NCBI GenBank assembly: GCA_937138495.1
Contig: CAKZPE010000029.1
Coordinates: forward strand, 1-64,000
Direction of reading: 5' to 3'
Source: an uncultured Oceanospirillaceae bacterium
GTDB taxonomy: Bacteria > Pseudomonadota > Gammaproteobacteria > Pseudomonadales > Balneatricaceae
Length of the DNA: 64,000 nt
Position numbers and translations under genes: made by a program. Positions 37,961-45,306 of this stretch are shown in pieces. Each line of letters starts with the position of its first letter. Position 1 is the stretch's first letter. The notes beneath the pieces were generated by a model. It saw only the letters and a list, made by a program, of their open reading frames with translations, had not been told where the DNA came from and did not search any database.

Positions 37961-38974
37961 TTAGCGAATTGGCGGCGAGTAGAACAGGCCACCCTGACTC
38001 CACAGTGAGTTAATGCCGCGGTCCAGTTTCAGACGGGTATTCTCACCCAGATTACGGTCATAGATTTCACCGTAGTTACCGACGGCAGCAATCGCACGCT
38101 TCAGCCAGTCCTGATCCAAACCTATATAGCCACCCATATCCCCGGAAACCCCCAGCATACGTTGGATAGTCGGATCCTGAGATGAGCTGGCCAGTTGATC
38201 AACATTAGCCTGAGTCACGCCCTTTTCTTCAGCTTCGATAAGGCCGTTAATCACCCAGGTAACCGCATCTTTCCACTGGTTATCGCCATGCCGTACCAGC
38301 GGAGACAGCGGCTCTTTCGAAATCACATCTTTTAAAATAACGTGATCATCACTGTTTGGCAGAGTTGAACGCCAGGAAGCCAGCTGGCTCATATCGGTTG
38401 TGAAGGCGTCACAACGGCCCTGTTTATAAGAATTGAACGCTTCTTTCTTACCTTCAAAGACCACCGCTTCAATGTTGATGCCGTTGGCCCGGGCGAAATC
38501 CGCCAGATTCAGCTCAGTAGTTGTACCTGTTGTTACGCACACTGAAGCACCGTCCAGCTCTTTAGCCGACGTCAGCCCCAGAGCTTTATTGACCATGAAC
38601 CCCTGGCCGTCGTAATAAACGATTGCGGTAAAATCAACACCCTCTTTTGTGTCGCGCTTCATCGTCCAGGTCGTGGTTCTGGAGGTCATATCAACCTGAC
38701 CGGCAGCCAGGGCAACAATCTTTTGCTTGGACGCCAGTGGCACAAACTTAATTTTTTCCTGGTCACCCAGTACCGCGGCAGATACCGCACGGCAGATATC
38801 AACATCGAGGCCCACCCAACGACCGGACGCATCAGGGTTAGAAAAGCCCGGCGTGCCTTCACTGACACCGCAGGTCAGTTCATCTTTTTGCTGAATATCA
38901 GCCAGAGTGCCGGCGGTGGCCGGTAATGCGCCGCAAAGTAGAAGTCCGAGCATGGCCGTTTTAATTTTATGCAT
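37961..38974 (-). CDS. aapJ: General L-amino-acid-binding periplasmic protein (AapJ/BztA type)
   Basis: A 337-aa solute-binding protein with a Sec signal peptide (about 1-21, cleaved after PATA) and family-3 binding fold: GVSEGTPGFSNPDASGRWVGLDVDICRAVS, SRTTTWTMKRD, and the C-terminal GINSLWSQGGLFYSPPIR. GGGGAGG lies five bases before the ATG. It is the first gene of the transporter-sensor operon. The gap to aapQ contains TACGGC/GCCGTA repeats at about 37913-37931 that could form an mRNA hairpin separating abundant binding protein from permease, as in related operons. Confidence 0.93.
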   Translation of the reverse strand: MHKIKTAMLGLLLCGALPATAGTLADIQQKDELTCGVSEGTPGFSNPDASGRWVGLDVDICRAVSAAVLGDQEKIKFVPLASKQKIVALAAGQVDMTSRTTTWTMKRDTKEGVDFTAIVYYDGQGFMVNKALGLTSAKELDGASVCVTTGTTTELNLADFARANGINIEAVVFEGKKEAFNSYKQGRCDAFTTDMSQLASWRSTLPNSDDHVILKDVISKEPLSPLVRHGDNQWKDAVTWVINGLIEAEEKGVTQANVDQLASSSQDPTIQRMLGVSGDMGGYIGLDQDWLKRAIAAVGNYGEIYDRNLGENTRLKLDRGINSLWSQGGLFYSPPIR

Positions 38975-39299
38975 ATCTGCCTCCCCAAAGGGTTATTATT
39001 TTTAAATGCTCCGGAGCGCGCATGCGCAATCACAAAGCCTTAAATTAGTCTCAGATAAGCGTCAGATAAAAAACATTGCACTCAAGTTGATAATTCAGCC
39101 ATAGCACTGCCGGATAGTCGTATATCTTCGCCAAAAAGTCATATAACTAAAGCCATAGAAACAGCGGGCAAAGGTTACCGGGAACGGAATATCCCCGGTA
39201 AAATAGGCAATGAAGTGCCAAACAGAAAGCCCATATAATTGAGTGGCTCGTCTGAGCGAGCCCGGCCTGCCGGCAAAGAATGGTCATCCCTGTCAGCGA
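38975..39299. promoter_or_regulatory. Upstream region of amino-acid transporter operon with regulator boxes
   Basis: There is no gene in this interval of about 325 bases. It contains ACTAAAGCCATAG at 39146-39158, CAAAAAGTCATAT at 39132-39144 and a weaker GATAGTCGTAT at 39113-39123, related to the boxes before the NarL-type regulator at 29977-30063. These sit about 140-185 bp before the aapJ ATG, a reasonable position for activation of the operon. Confidence 0.55.
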
Positions 39300-39990
39300 A
39301 GGCTTACAGGATCAGGCCGCGTAACCTGATACTCCGGCTGTACTTTGTTATACCCCTTCTTAAACGCCAGGCTCCCCCACATTGCATTGGCTGAGCGCGT
39401 TTAACATCTGCATCACTGATGCTCCGCCGGAATTAAGCTATCCACTTGGGGATCATAAGCATAGGTAGACCCCCTGACCCAGCAGAATTACGACAACATC
39501 GTTATGGGCCTTCATCCAGCCAAAGTTTTTGCCACGCTGCATAACCGCCCGCTGTTTATCCACAGGAATATTCTGGGTTAAGTCATCGCCGATCATAGGA
39601 TTCTGACTGCGAACGCCCGTCAGTGATAACAGGGTCTGGGATAAGTCGATTTGCGAAGCCAGCCGGTTATCCCGCTTTACATCGATACCTCCGCCGAAGA
39701 TAACAGCAGGCATTTTAAAGTGTCCCACAGGTACCGGTAAGCTGCCTGGCGCTCTCGAATCATGGTCAGCCACGGCAATAAAGACTGTTAAATCCCAGCT
39801 TCGCCTGCTCAACAAACTGCCTAAGGCGTAATCTCCATGTCTCACTGCATTTTGCAGGTTCATTGTCCGGAATTACGGTGTTCTCCGGATATTCAAAAGG
39901 GATATGGATCGACGATGCCGACAAAGTCCCCTCCATCCGTGCCTGACCGGCCAGAAAGACAGTTGCCCACAAATACTGGGGATAACTCTG
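39300..39990 (-). pseudogene. Decayed sulfatase / LTA-synthase-like C-terminal fragment
   Basis: Remnant of an alkaline-phosphatase-superfamily membrane sulfatase or LTA synthase-like protein. Recognisable pieces lie in different frames: EGTLSASS-HIPFEYPENTVIPDN (about 39,930-39,880), NLQNAVRHGDYALG, VADHDSRAPG, FKMPAVIFGGGIDVKRDNRL, SQIDLSQTLLSLTGV and NPMIGDDLTQ (39,863-39,453). A further frame gives AYDPQVDSLIPAEHQ just past the stop at 39,453, and SANAMWGSLAFKKGYNKV appears near 39,390-39,340. At least two frameshifts are needed, and the N-terminal membrane half and the nucleophile region are absent. Confidence 0.8.
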
Positions 39991-40065
39991 TTGGCAAGAT
40001 GAGCATGAATGGTTGCAGGGCTATTTAAGCGGGCTGACCGCCAAACAGGTTATATTTCAACCGCT

Positions 40066-40947
40066 TTACACTGCCGCGCTGAACACATCACACAGCCACT
40101 GTTTAAATGCGTGTTTATGGGGTTTATCTGCAGCAGAAACCTCGGTACCGGCAAGATAATGCCGCTGGCTAATCGCCACCGGGTCGCCGACAATGCTGAG
40201 TGGCTGACCGCTATCTATAGCGCCCCGGGCAAAACGTTCCAGCACCACGGCACAGCCAAGGTTATTCGCTACCAACTCAGCAGCGGCCACAAAGGTATCC
40301 ACCTGTAAATGCACCTGCCGGCTATCCTGATGAAGCTGAAACGGGCTCAGGTAATGATCCCAGTGGTCTTCATAGCCGAGAATATTCACCGAGGGACAGG
40401 CCAGCAAATCCGCAGGGCCCTGAATCTGAGCAGCCAACTGTGGACCACACACCGGCACCAGGCGTTCTTGAGACAACACCTGTGCCGCCGGACCGGGAGG
40501 CTCACTGGCGGCCAGCACAATGTCGATATCCACATCGTCCGCCTCCAGCCCGTCTGGCCAGATGGAGGTAATAAACTTAATACTGACATCCGGGTAACGC
40601 TGCTTAAAACCGCCCAGTTTAGGCGCGAGCCAGACAATCAGCGCTACCGATGCCCGGACCACCAGCGTCTTGCCCTGATCCGGGTTAAATAAGCCATCCG
40701 TAGATACCGACAGATTCCGTAACGACTCCCGCACCGCCGGTAAATACGCCTTACCGATGTCCGTCAGATCCAGGCTTTTTGGGCCACGGATAAACAACTT
40801 TTGTCCAAGTTTAGTTTCGAGGGATTTGATCTGAATACTGACCGCCGTCTGCGTCAGCCCCAGCTCCTTACTGGCCGCCGTAAAACTCAGATACCGTGCC
40901 GTCGCCTCAAATGTTCGCAGCCAGTTCAGATTAATATTCCGGTTCAT
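40066..40947 (-). CDS. LysR-family regulator (GcvA-like)
   Basis: A 293-aa LysR-type regulator. The N-terminal winged HTH begins INLNWLRTFEATARYLSFTAASKELGLTQTAVS (about 5-38), followed by a periplasmic-binding-like effector domain with a GcvA-like LxxFxxxxPDVSIKF segment. It is divergent from the 2OG oxygenase gene across about 190 bp, so it is probably the regulator of the oxygenase/isochorismatase pair. The inducer is unknown. Confidence 0.88.
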   Translation of the reverse strand: MNRNINLNWLRTFEATARYLSFTAASKELGLTQTAVSIQIKSLETKLGQKLFIRGPKSLDLTDIGKAYLPAVRESLRNLSVSTDGLFNPDQGKTLVVRASVALIVWLAPKLGGFKQRYPDVSIKFITSIWPDGLEADDVDIDIVLAASEPPGPAAQVLSQERLVPVCGPQLAAQIQGPADLLACPSVNILGYEDHWDHYLSPFQLHQDSRQVHLQVDTFVAAAELVANNLGCAVVLERFARGAIDSGQPLSIVGDPVAISQRHYLAGTEVSAADKPHKHAFKQWLCDVFSAAV

Positions 40948-41133
40948 TCGCCCCCCATGACAGCTCAGTGCGGCTGAGCAGGTATAAAATTTTTATGCCC
41001 ATTGCCCATGATTTTTTCGTTGTTCAAATTTCAGTGATCTTCACATACTAACTGTATCAGCCACTGCCAGTGAAGCACTGATCCGGCCTGTGCAGGCCGG
41101 CGCATAAAAATAATCATAAACAGGAGATTCTGT

Positions 41134-41985
41134 ATGACGGCACAGCCTCTGATCAATAACGATGACTTCATCCTCAGTCTGGTCGATCTGGAACGATACC
41201 CGATCGCCGACCTGACCCGGGGCGCCGGTGCAGAATTTCTGGCCACCTGCCAGCAACAGATGGAACAGGTGGGTTGGTGCAGCTTTGCAGACTTTATTAA
41301 ACCGGAAAAACTGGACGCTCTGGCCGCCGAAGCCAATAACCTGTTGCCGGATGCTGAAGAGCTGATTATTAAACGCAACATATACCAGGGGGCAGCAAAC
41401 GCCAATCTCGCGGACGACAACCCGGCCAGCAAAGAATACACCCACCGGGCCCTGCAGCTGGCGGATGATCAGCTACCGGAAAGCACCCTGATCAAGCAAC
41501 TGTATAAATCCGACTTGCTTACCGACTTTATCCGTCAGGTACAGAAGAAGCCCACCCTGTACCGTTGCGAAGACGAGTTTCAGGCGCTGAACATCGTTGC
41601 TCTGGAACCGGGCAGCTGGCACGCCTGGCATTATGACACCACCGAATGCACCGTCACCCTGCTCCTGCAGCCGGCAGAGAAAGGCGGCGAATTCACCTTT
41701 CTGGCGAACTCCCGGACGGACGATGATGAAGACCACGAAGCCGTTGCCCGGCTCCTCAGCGGCGACACGTCCAGAGCAAACACCCTCAGCCGTGGTGCCG
41801 GTACCCTGACCCTTTTCCGCGGCGGTTACTCCCTGCATGGGGTCACTGAAATTGAAGGCTCACATCCCCGTATAAGTGCTATTCTGACGTACGCAGAAGA
41901 ACCCGGCGTGGTCATTGATGACGACATCAACATCCGTATTTACGGCCCCCGGGCTCAAACAATCATCGACTCCCGTCAGGGCTGA
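41134..41985 (+). CDS. Fe(II)/2-oxoglutarate-dependent oxygenase-like protein
   Basis: A 283-aa protein with a jelly-roll oxygenase signature. Fe ligands His166 and Asp168 (WHYDTTE) and His235 (YSLHGVTE) are present, with Arg246 (HPRISAIL) placed to bind 2-oxoglutarate. HxD rather than HxG argues for hydroxylation rather than halogenation. It resembles ArpA/HalD-like free-amino-acid-modifying enzymes in overall layout (about 100-residue helical N-terminal part before the core). The substrate is not known. AGGAG precedes the ATG. It is divergent from a LysR gene and 79 bp before an isochorismatase-like hydrolase. Confidence 0.8.
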   Translation: MTAQPLINNDDFILSLVDLERYPIADLTRGAGAEFLATCQQQMEQVGWCSFADFIKPEKLDALAAEANNLLPDAEELIIKRNIYQGAANANLADDNPASKEYTHRALQLADDQLPESTLIKQLYKSDLLTDFIRQVQKKPTLYRCEDEFQALNIVALEPGSWHAWHYDTTECTVTLLLQPAEKGGEFTFLANSRTDDDEDHEAVARLLSGDTSRANTLSRGAGTLTLFRGGYSLHGVTEIEGSHPRISAILTYAEEPGVVIDDDINIRIYGPRAQTIIDSRQG

Positions 41986-42064
41986 GCCCTGCCATACACT
42001 TTATTCAGTCAGGCCTCTGAAAAAGAGCCCCTGAAAAACAAAGAGATCCTAAAAAGGACACACC

Positions 42065-42616
42065 ATGAATACAGCTCTACTTGTGATCGACGTGCAAATG
42101 GCACTTCTTGAAGACGACAATAACGGTGCCAAGCGCTCTAACCCGGCTGCGGCGGACAACATTACCCGGCTGCTGACTGCTTTCCGTGAAAAAGGCGATG
42201 TGATTGTGCACGTACACCACCACGGCACAGACCCGGAAGATCCCTTCTTCTCTGAAGCCCCCGGTGCAGCGGTACAGCCGTTTGCAGCCCCGCAGGGGGA
42301 TGAACCTGTGGTGATAAAATTCGGCAGCAGTGCGTTTGTCGGCACCGATCTGGAACAGATGTTACGCGCGCAAAACATTGATCAGGTCGTGATCTGTGGC
42401 GCAACCGCCAATCACTGTGCGGAGTCGGCAGCCCGCTCTGCCAGCAACCTGGGATTCGATACTTTGTACACGGCCGACGGCGTATGGGCTTATGAAGCGA
42501 CCGGCCCGGATGGGGTGACCCACAGTGCAAATACTATTCACTCAGTGAGTCTGTCCACCCTTCAGGGCGAATTCGCAGACGTACTGACCACAGAGGAAAT
42601 ACTGGCAAAGGTCTGA
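42065..42616 (+). CDS. Isochorismatase-like cysteine hydrolase
   Basis: A 183-aa alpha/beta hydrolase of the isochorismatase/nicotinamidase superfamily. The catalytic triad is visible: Asp9 (LLVIDVQMAL), Lys85 (VVIKFGSSAF) and Cys118 (CGATANHCAES), with the expected cis-peptide segment before Cys. Members hydrolyse amides, carbamates or vinyl ethers; the substrate here is open. AAAAGGA upstream of the ATG supports the start. Its context suggests action on, or downstream of, the product of the adjacent 2OG oxygenase. Confidence 0.87.
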   Translation: MNTALLVIDVQMALLEDDNNGAKRSNPAAADNITRLLTAFREKGDVIVHVHHHGTDPEDPFFSEAPGAAVQPFAAPQGDEPVVIKFGSSAFVGTDLEQMLRAQNIDQVVICGATANHCAESAARSASNLGFDTLYTADGVWAYEATGPDGVTHSANTIHSVSLSTLQGEFADVLTTEEILAKV

Positions 42617-42636
42617 ACAGACACTGCTATAACAGA

Positions 42637-42660
42637 GGGGAGCATTGTTCATGCCTCCCC
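42637..42660. terminator. Stem-loop between convergent genes
   Basis: GGGGAGCAT / ATGCCTCCCC form a stem with one bulge just after the isochorismatase-like gene. There is no T-tract. It lies between that gene (+) and the unrecognised gene ending at 42743 (-). Confidence 0.45.
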
Positions 42661-42742
42661 GCTATTTATCCGGTGCCGGACAGAGCGGCTGGCCGGATAT
42701 CACTGTTCAGGAGGCAGGACGCCCCGACCTTACAGTTCCAAA

Positions 42743-43402
42743 TCAGCCAAACTGCTTGAGGATAGACATATACTTGCTGACTTCAGCCGAGGTGCGCTGT
42801 TCAGGGCTGAGCTTGTCAGCAATGGTGAGTGCAGTCTGCACATCCTTCAGAGATTCCCTCTCTTTATCTGTCAGAATGTCAGCATCATCACTCTTCAGAA
42901 AGCTTTCCAGCTCAGCGGCAGCAGTGGCCGGATCAACCGGGAAGGTTTTGCTTTTAGAACCGTCCAGGTTATCCAGAATATCTTTGGAGTTTTCCAGCAG
43001 CTTCAGCAGGTTTGATACACCATCTTCATCTTTCACCCGCTCAGAGATAGCATCAATGGCGCCCTTCAGCTCACCAACCGAATCCGTAGAACCGGTCACG
43101 GAATTCAGTCCGCCCGCCAGCTTGGAGGCTTCGCTCTCGGTGATGAGCCCCAGTTCAGACAGGCGGTTAAGAAAACCATTTGTAATCTTAAAATCCGAAC
43201 CGGTGATATCAAATTCTTTATTCAGCTGTGCAAACTTCTCTCCCCGGGAACTGAAGACCTGCTTCTCTTCAGACGCTGCTGATGCCGGTGCAGCAGTGCT
43301 ACCGGTTGCGTCTGCGGCGTTCGTCTGAGCCGCGGCGCCAGATGCTGTATCAGCCTGCGCCGGTTGATTCGTGACCTGAGGAGCGCTTGTCAAAACCTGC
43401 AT
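42743..43402 (-). CDS. Unrecognised cytoplasmic-type protein with RGEKF motif
   Basis: A 219-aa protein I do not recognise. Residues 1-47 are low-complexity and rich in Ala, Thr, Gln and Ser (probably disordered); then SSRGEKFAQLNKEFDITGSDF starts a mostly helical, acidic region (KDEDGVSNLLKLLENSKDIL, ADILTDKERESLKDVQTAL). No signal peptide, TM or catalytic motif is seen. AAGGAC seven bases before the ATG supports expression. The RGEKF motif after a disordered leader recurs in the 599-aa protein at 51657, pointing to a shared family or partner. Confidence 0.7.
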   Translation of the reverse strand: MQVLTSAPQVTNQPAQADTASGAAAQTNAADATGSTAAPASAASEEKQVFSSRGEKFAQLNKEFDITGSDFKITNGFLNRLSELGLITESEASKLAGGLNSVTGSTDSVGELKGAIDAISERVKDEDGVSNLLKLLENSKDILDNLDGSKSKTFPVDPATAAAELESFLKSDDADILTDKERESLKDVQTALTIADKLSPEQRTSAEVSKYMSILKQFG

Positions 43403-43545
43403 AGTGTATGTCCTTATTAGTTACTGCCGAGTGATATACAAAATTGATGCCAAAAAATCTGGCGTATCTCAGAGCAGCGGATCACCGGGTCTTTACCTTC
43501 CCGGCTGCACAGTATCAGTGCCAAAGCGGCAAGCCGGCGGCAAAC

Positions 43546-45294
43546 TCAGGCCTCCCGGAACTGCAAAGCGGCCAGCCGCCGGTAAAGATCAGATGCTTCC
43601 AGCAGCTCGGTATGAGTGCCTTTCGCCACAACCTTACCCTGATCCATCACGACAATCTGATCCGCATGGAGAATGGTGGATAACCGGTGGGCAATAATGA
43701 CGGTAGTTCGCCCTTCCATCAGATTATCCAGCCCCAGTTTGATAGCATGTTCGCTTTCCGTATCCAGCGCACTGGTGGCTTCATCCAGCAATAAAATCCG
43801 GGGATCATTCAGAATCGCCCGGGCAATGGCAATGCGCTGTTTTTGTCCACCGGATAAGCGCACACCCTGCTCACCCAGATCACTCTGATAACCGTTCGGT
43901 AAGCGTTCAATGAATTCAGCAGCATGGGCCGCCTTAGCTGCCGCTTCGACTTCAGCATCGGTGGCGTCCGGCCGGCCGTAACGGATGTTGTCCAGCACGT
44001 TAGCCGTAAACAGCGAAGGCTGTTGCGCCACCAGTGCGGTTTGCTGGCGTAACTGTTGCGGATTCAGTTGCCTCAGGTCCGTATCCGCCAAACAGACAAC
44101 CCCCTGCTGCGGATCATAAAACCGCAGTAACAATTCAAACACGGTGGACTTACCTGCACCGGAAGGCCCCACCAGCGCAGTAATCCTGCCTTCCGGGATA
44201 TGCAGGCTGAACGCCTCCAGCGCGGCCTGTTCCGGCCGGGAGGGATAACGAAATGTAACATCCTGCAGGCTCAGACTGGCATCCAGCTGCGCGGCATCCA
44301 CCGGTGATACAGGGGGAGTAATTTCGCTTTTTGCATTCAGTAACTCCATTAACCGTTCGGTTGCCCCTACCGCCCGCTGCAGCTCGCCATAGACTTCAGA
44401 GAGGGTACCGGCGCCCATGGCCACAATCAGGGCATAAAAGACGAATGCCCCCAGATCGCCCCCGCTCATCACCCCGGTAATCACATCGTAACCGCCAATC
44501 CAGAGCATGCCGGACAGCGCACTGAATACCAGCACAATCACCACCGCCATTAGCAGCGCACGCTGGCTGATCCGCTTACGGGCCACACTGAATGCAGTAT
44601 CTACTTCCCGGGCAAAGGCACGGCTTTCCTGCGCTTCCTGGGTATAACTCTGCACGGTTTTAATTTGCTGAATCGCTTCACCGGCATAGGTGCCGACATC
44701 TGCAATGCTGTCCTGACTCTTGCGGGCCAGGGTACGCACCCGACGGCCAAACAACAGCACCGGTAACAATACCAGTGGCACGCCGGCAACAATGATCAGA
44801 CTCAGCTTCACATTGGTCACAAACAGCATCACCAGCGCGCCGAGTGTCGTTACAATGCTGCGCAGAGCCATTGAAAACGAACTGCCGATGATCGACTGTA
44901 ACAACGTGGTATCGGTGGTGAGCCGCGACATGATTTCGCCGCTGCGGTTTATCTCGAAATAACTGGTATGCAAGCCCATCAGGTTATCAAATACCGCCTG
45001 ACGGATATCCGCCGTGATCCGCTCCCCCAGCCAGGACACCAGATAAAACCGGACAAAGGTTCCGCCTGCCATCAGCAGTGCCATGCTGATCAGCACAATA
45101 ATGGCCTGGTTCAGCTGTACCACCGATCCGGCAATAAAGCCGTTATCAATCACCAGCTTTACTCCCTGACCAATTGCCAGCGTCACCCCGGCAGTAAACA
45201 GCAAGGCCACCATCGCCCCCAGCCACTGCCGCCGGTACGGCAACATAAACTGCACCAACTGGAACAATGTGGATAACTTACGGACTTTACTCAA
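43546..45294 (-). CDS. ABC exporter, fused TM and ATPase domains (MsbA/ABCB type)
   Basis: A 582-aa half-transporter that would act as a homodimer in the inner membrane. Six TM helices span about 15-310; the ATPase domain has Walker A GPSGAGKST, Q-loop, signature VRLSGGQKQRIAIARA, Walker B ILLLDEATSALD and H-loop IIAHRLST. It starts 12 bp after the RND permease fragment ends, so it is the last gene of the TetR-MFP-RND-ABC operon. Lipid or drug export is the family-level expectation; the dedicated lipid A flippase is probably elsewhere. Confidence 0.88.
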   Translation of the reverse strand: MSKVRKLSTLFQLVQFMLPYRRQWLGAMVALLFTAGVTLAIGQGVKLVIDNGFIAGSVVQLNQAIIVLISMALLMAGGTFVRFYLVSWLGERITADIRQAVFDNLMGLHTSYFEINRSGEIMSRLTTDTTLLQSIIGSSFSMALRSIVTTLGALVMLFVTNVKLSLIIVAGVPLVLLPVLLFGRRVRTLARKSQDSIADVGTYAGEAIQQIKTVQSYTQEAQESRAFAREVDTAFSVARKRISQRALLMAVVIVLVFSALSGMLWIGGYDVITGVMSGGDLGAFVFYALIVAMGAGTLSEVYGELQRAVGATERLMELLNAKSEITPPVSPVDAAQLDASLSLQDVTFRYPSRPEQAALEAFSLHIPEGRITALVGPSGAGKSTVFELLLRFYDPQQGVVCLADTDLRQLNPQQLRQQTALVAQQPSLFTANVLDNIRYGRPDATDAEVEAAAKAAHAAEFIERLPNGYQSDLGEQGVRLSGGQKQRIAIARAILNDPRILLLDEATSALDTESEHAIKLGLDNLMEGRTTVIIAHRLSTILHADQIVVMDQGKVVAKGTHTELLEASDLYRRLAALQFREA

Positions 45295-45306
45295 TGTCTG
45301 AATCCT

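Noticed and set aside
42645..43328. 227-codon plus-strand Ser-rich frame opposite the 219-aa protein
   Set aside because: Ser/Leu-rich composition is the usual reverse complement of an acidic Glu/Asp-rich gene; the minus-strand frame has a good RBS.
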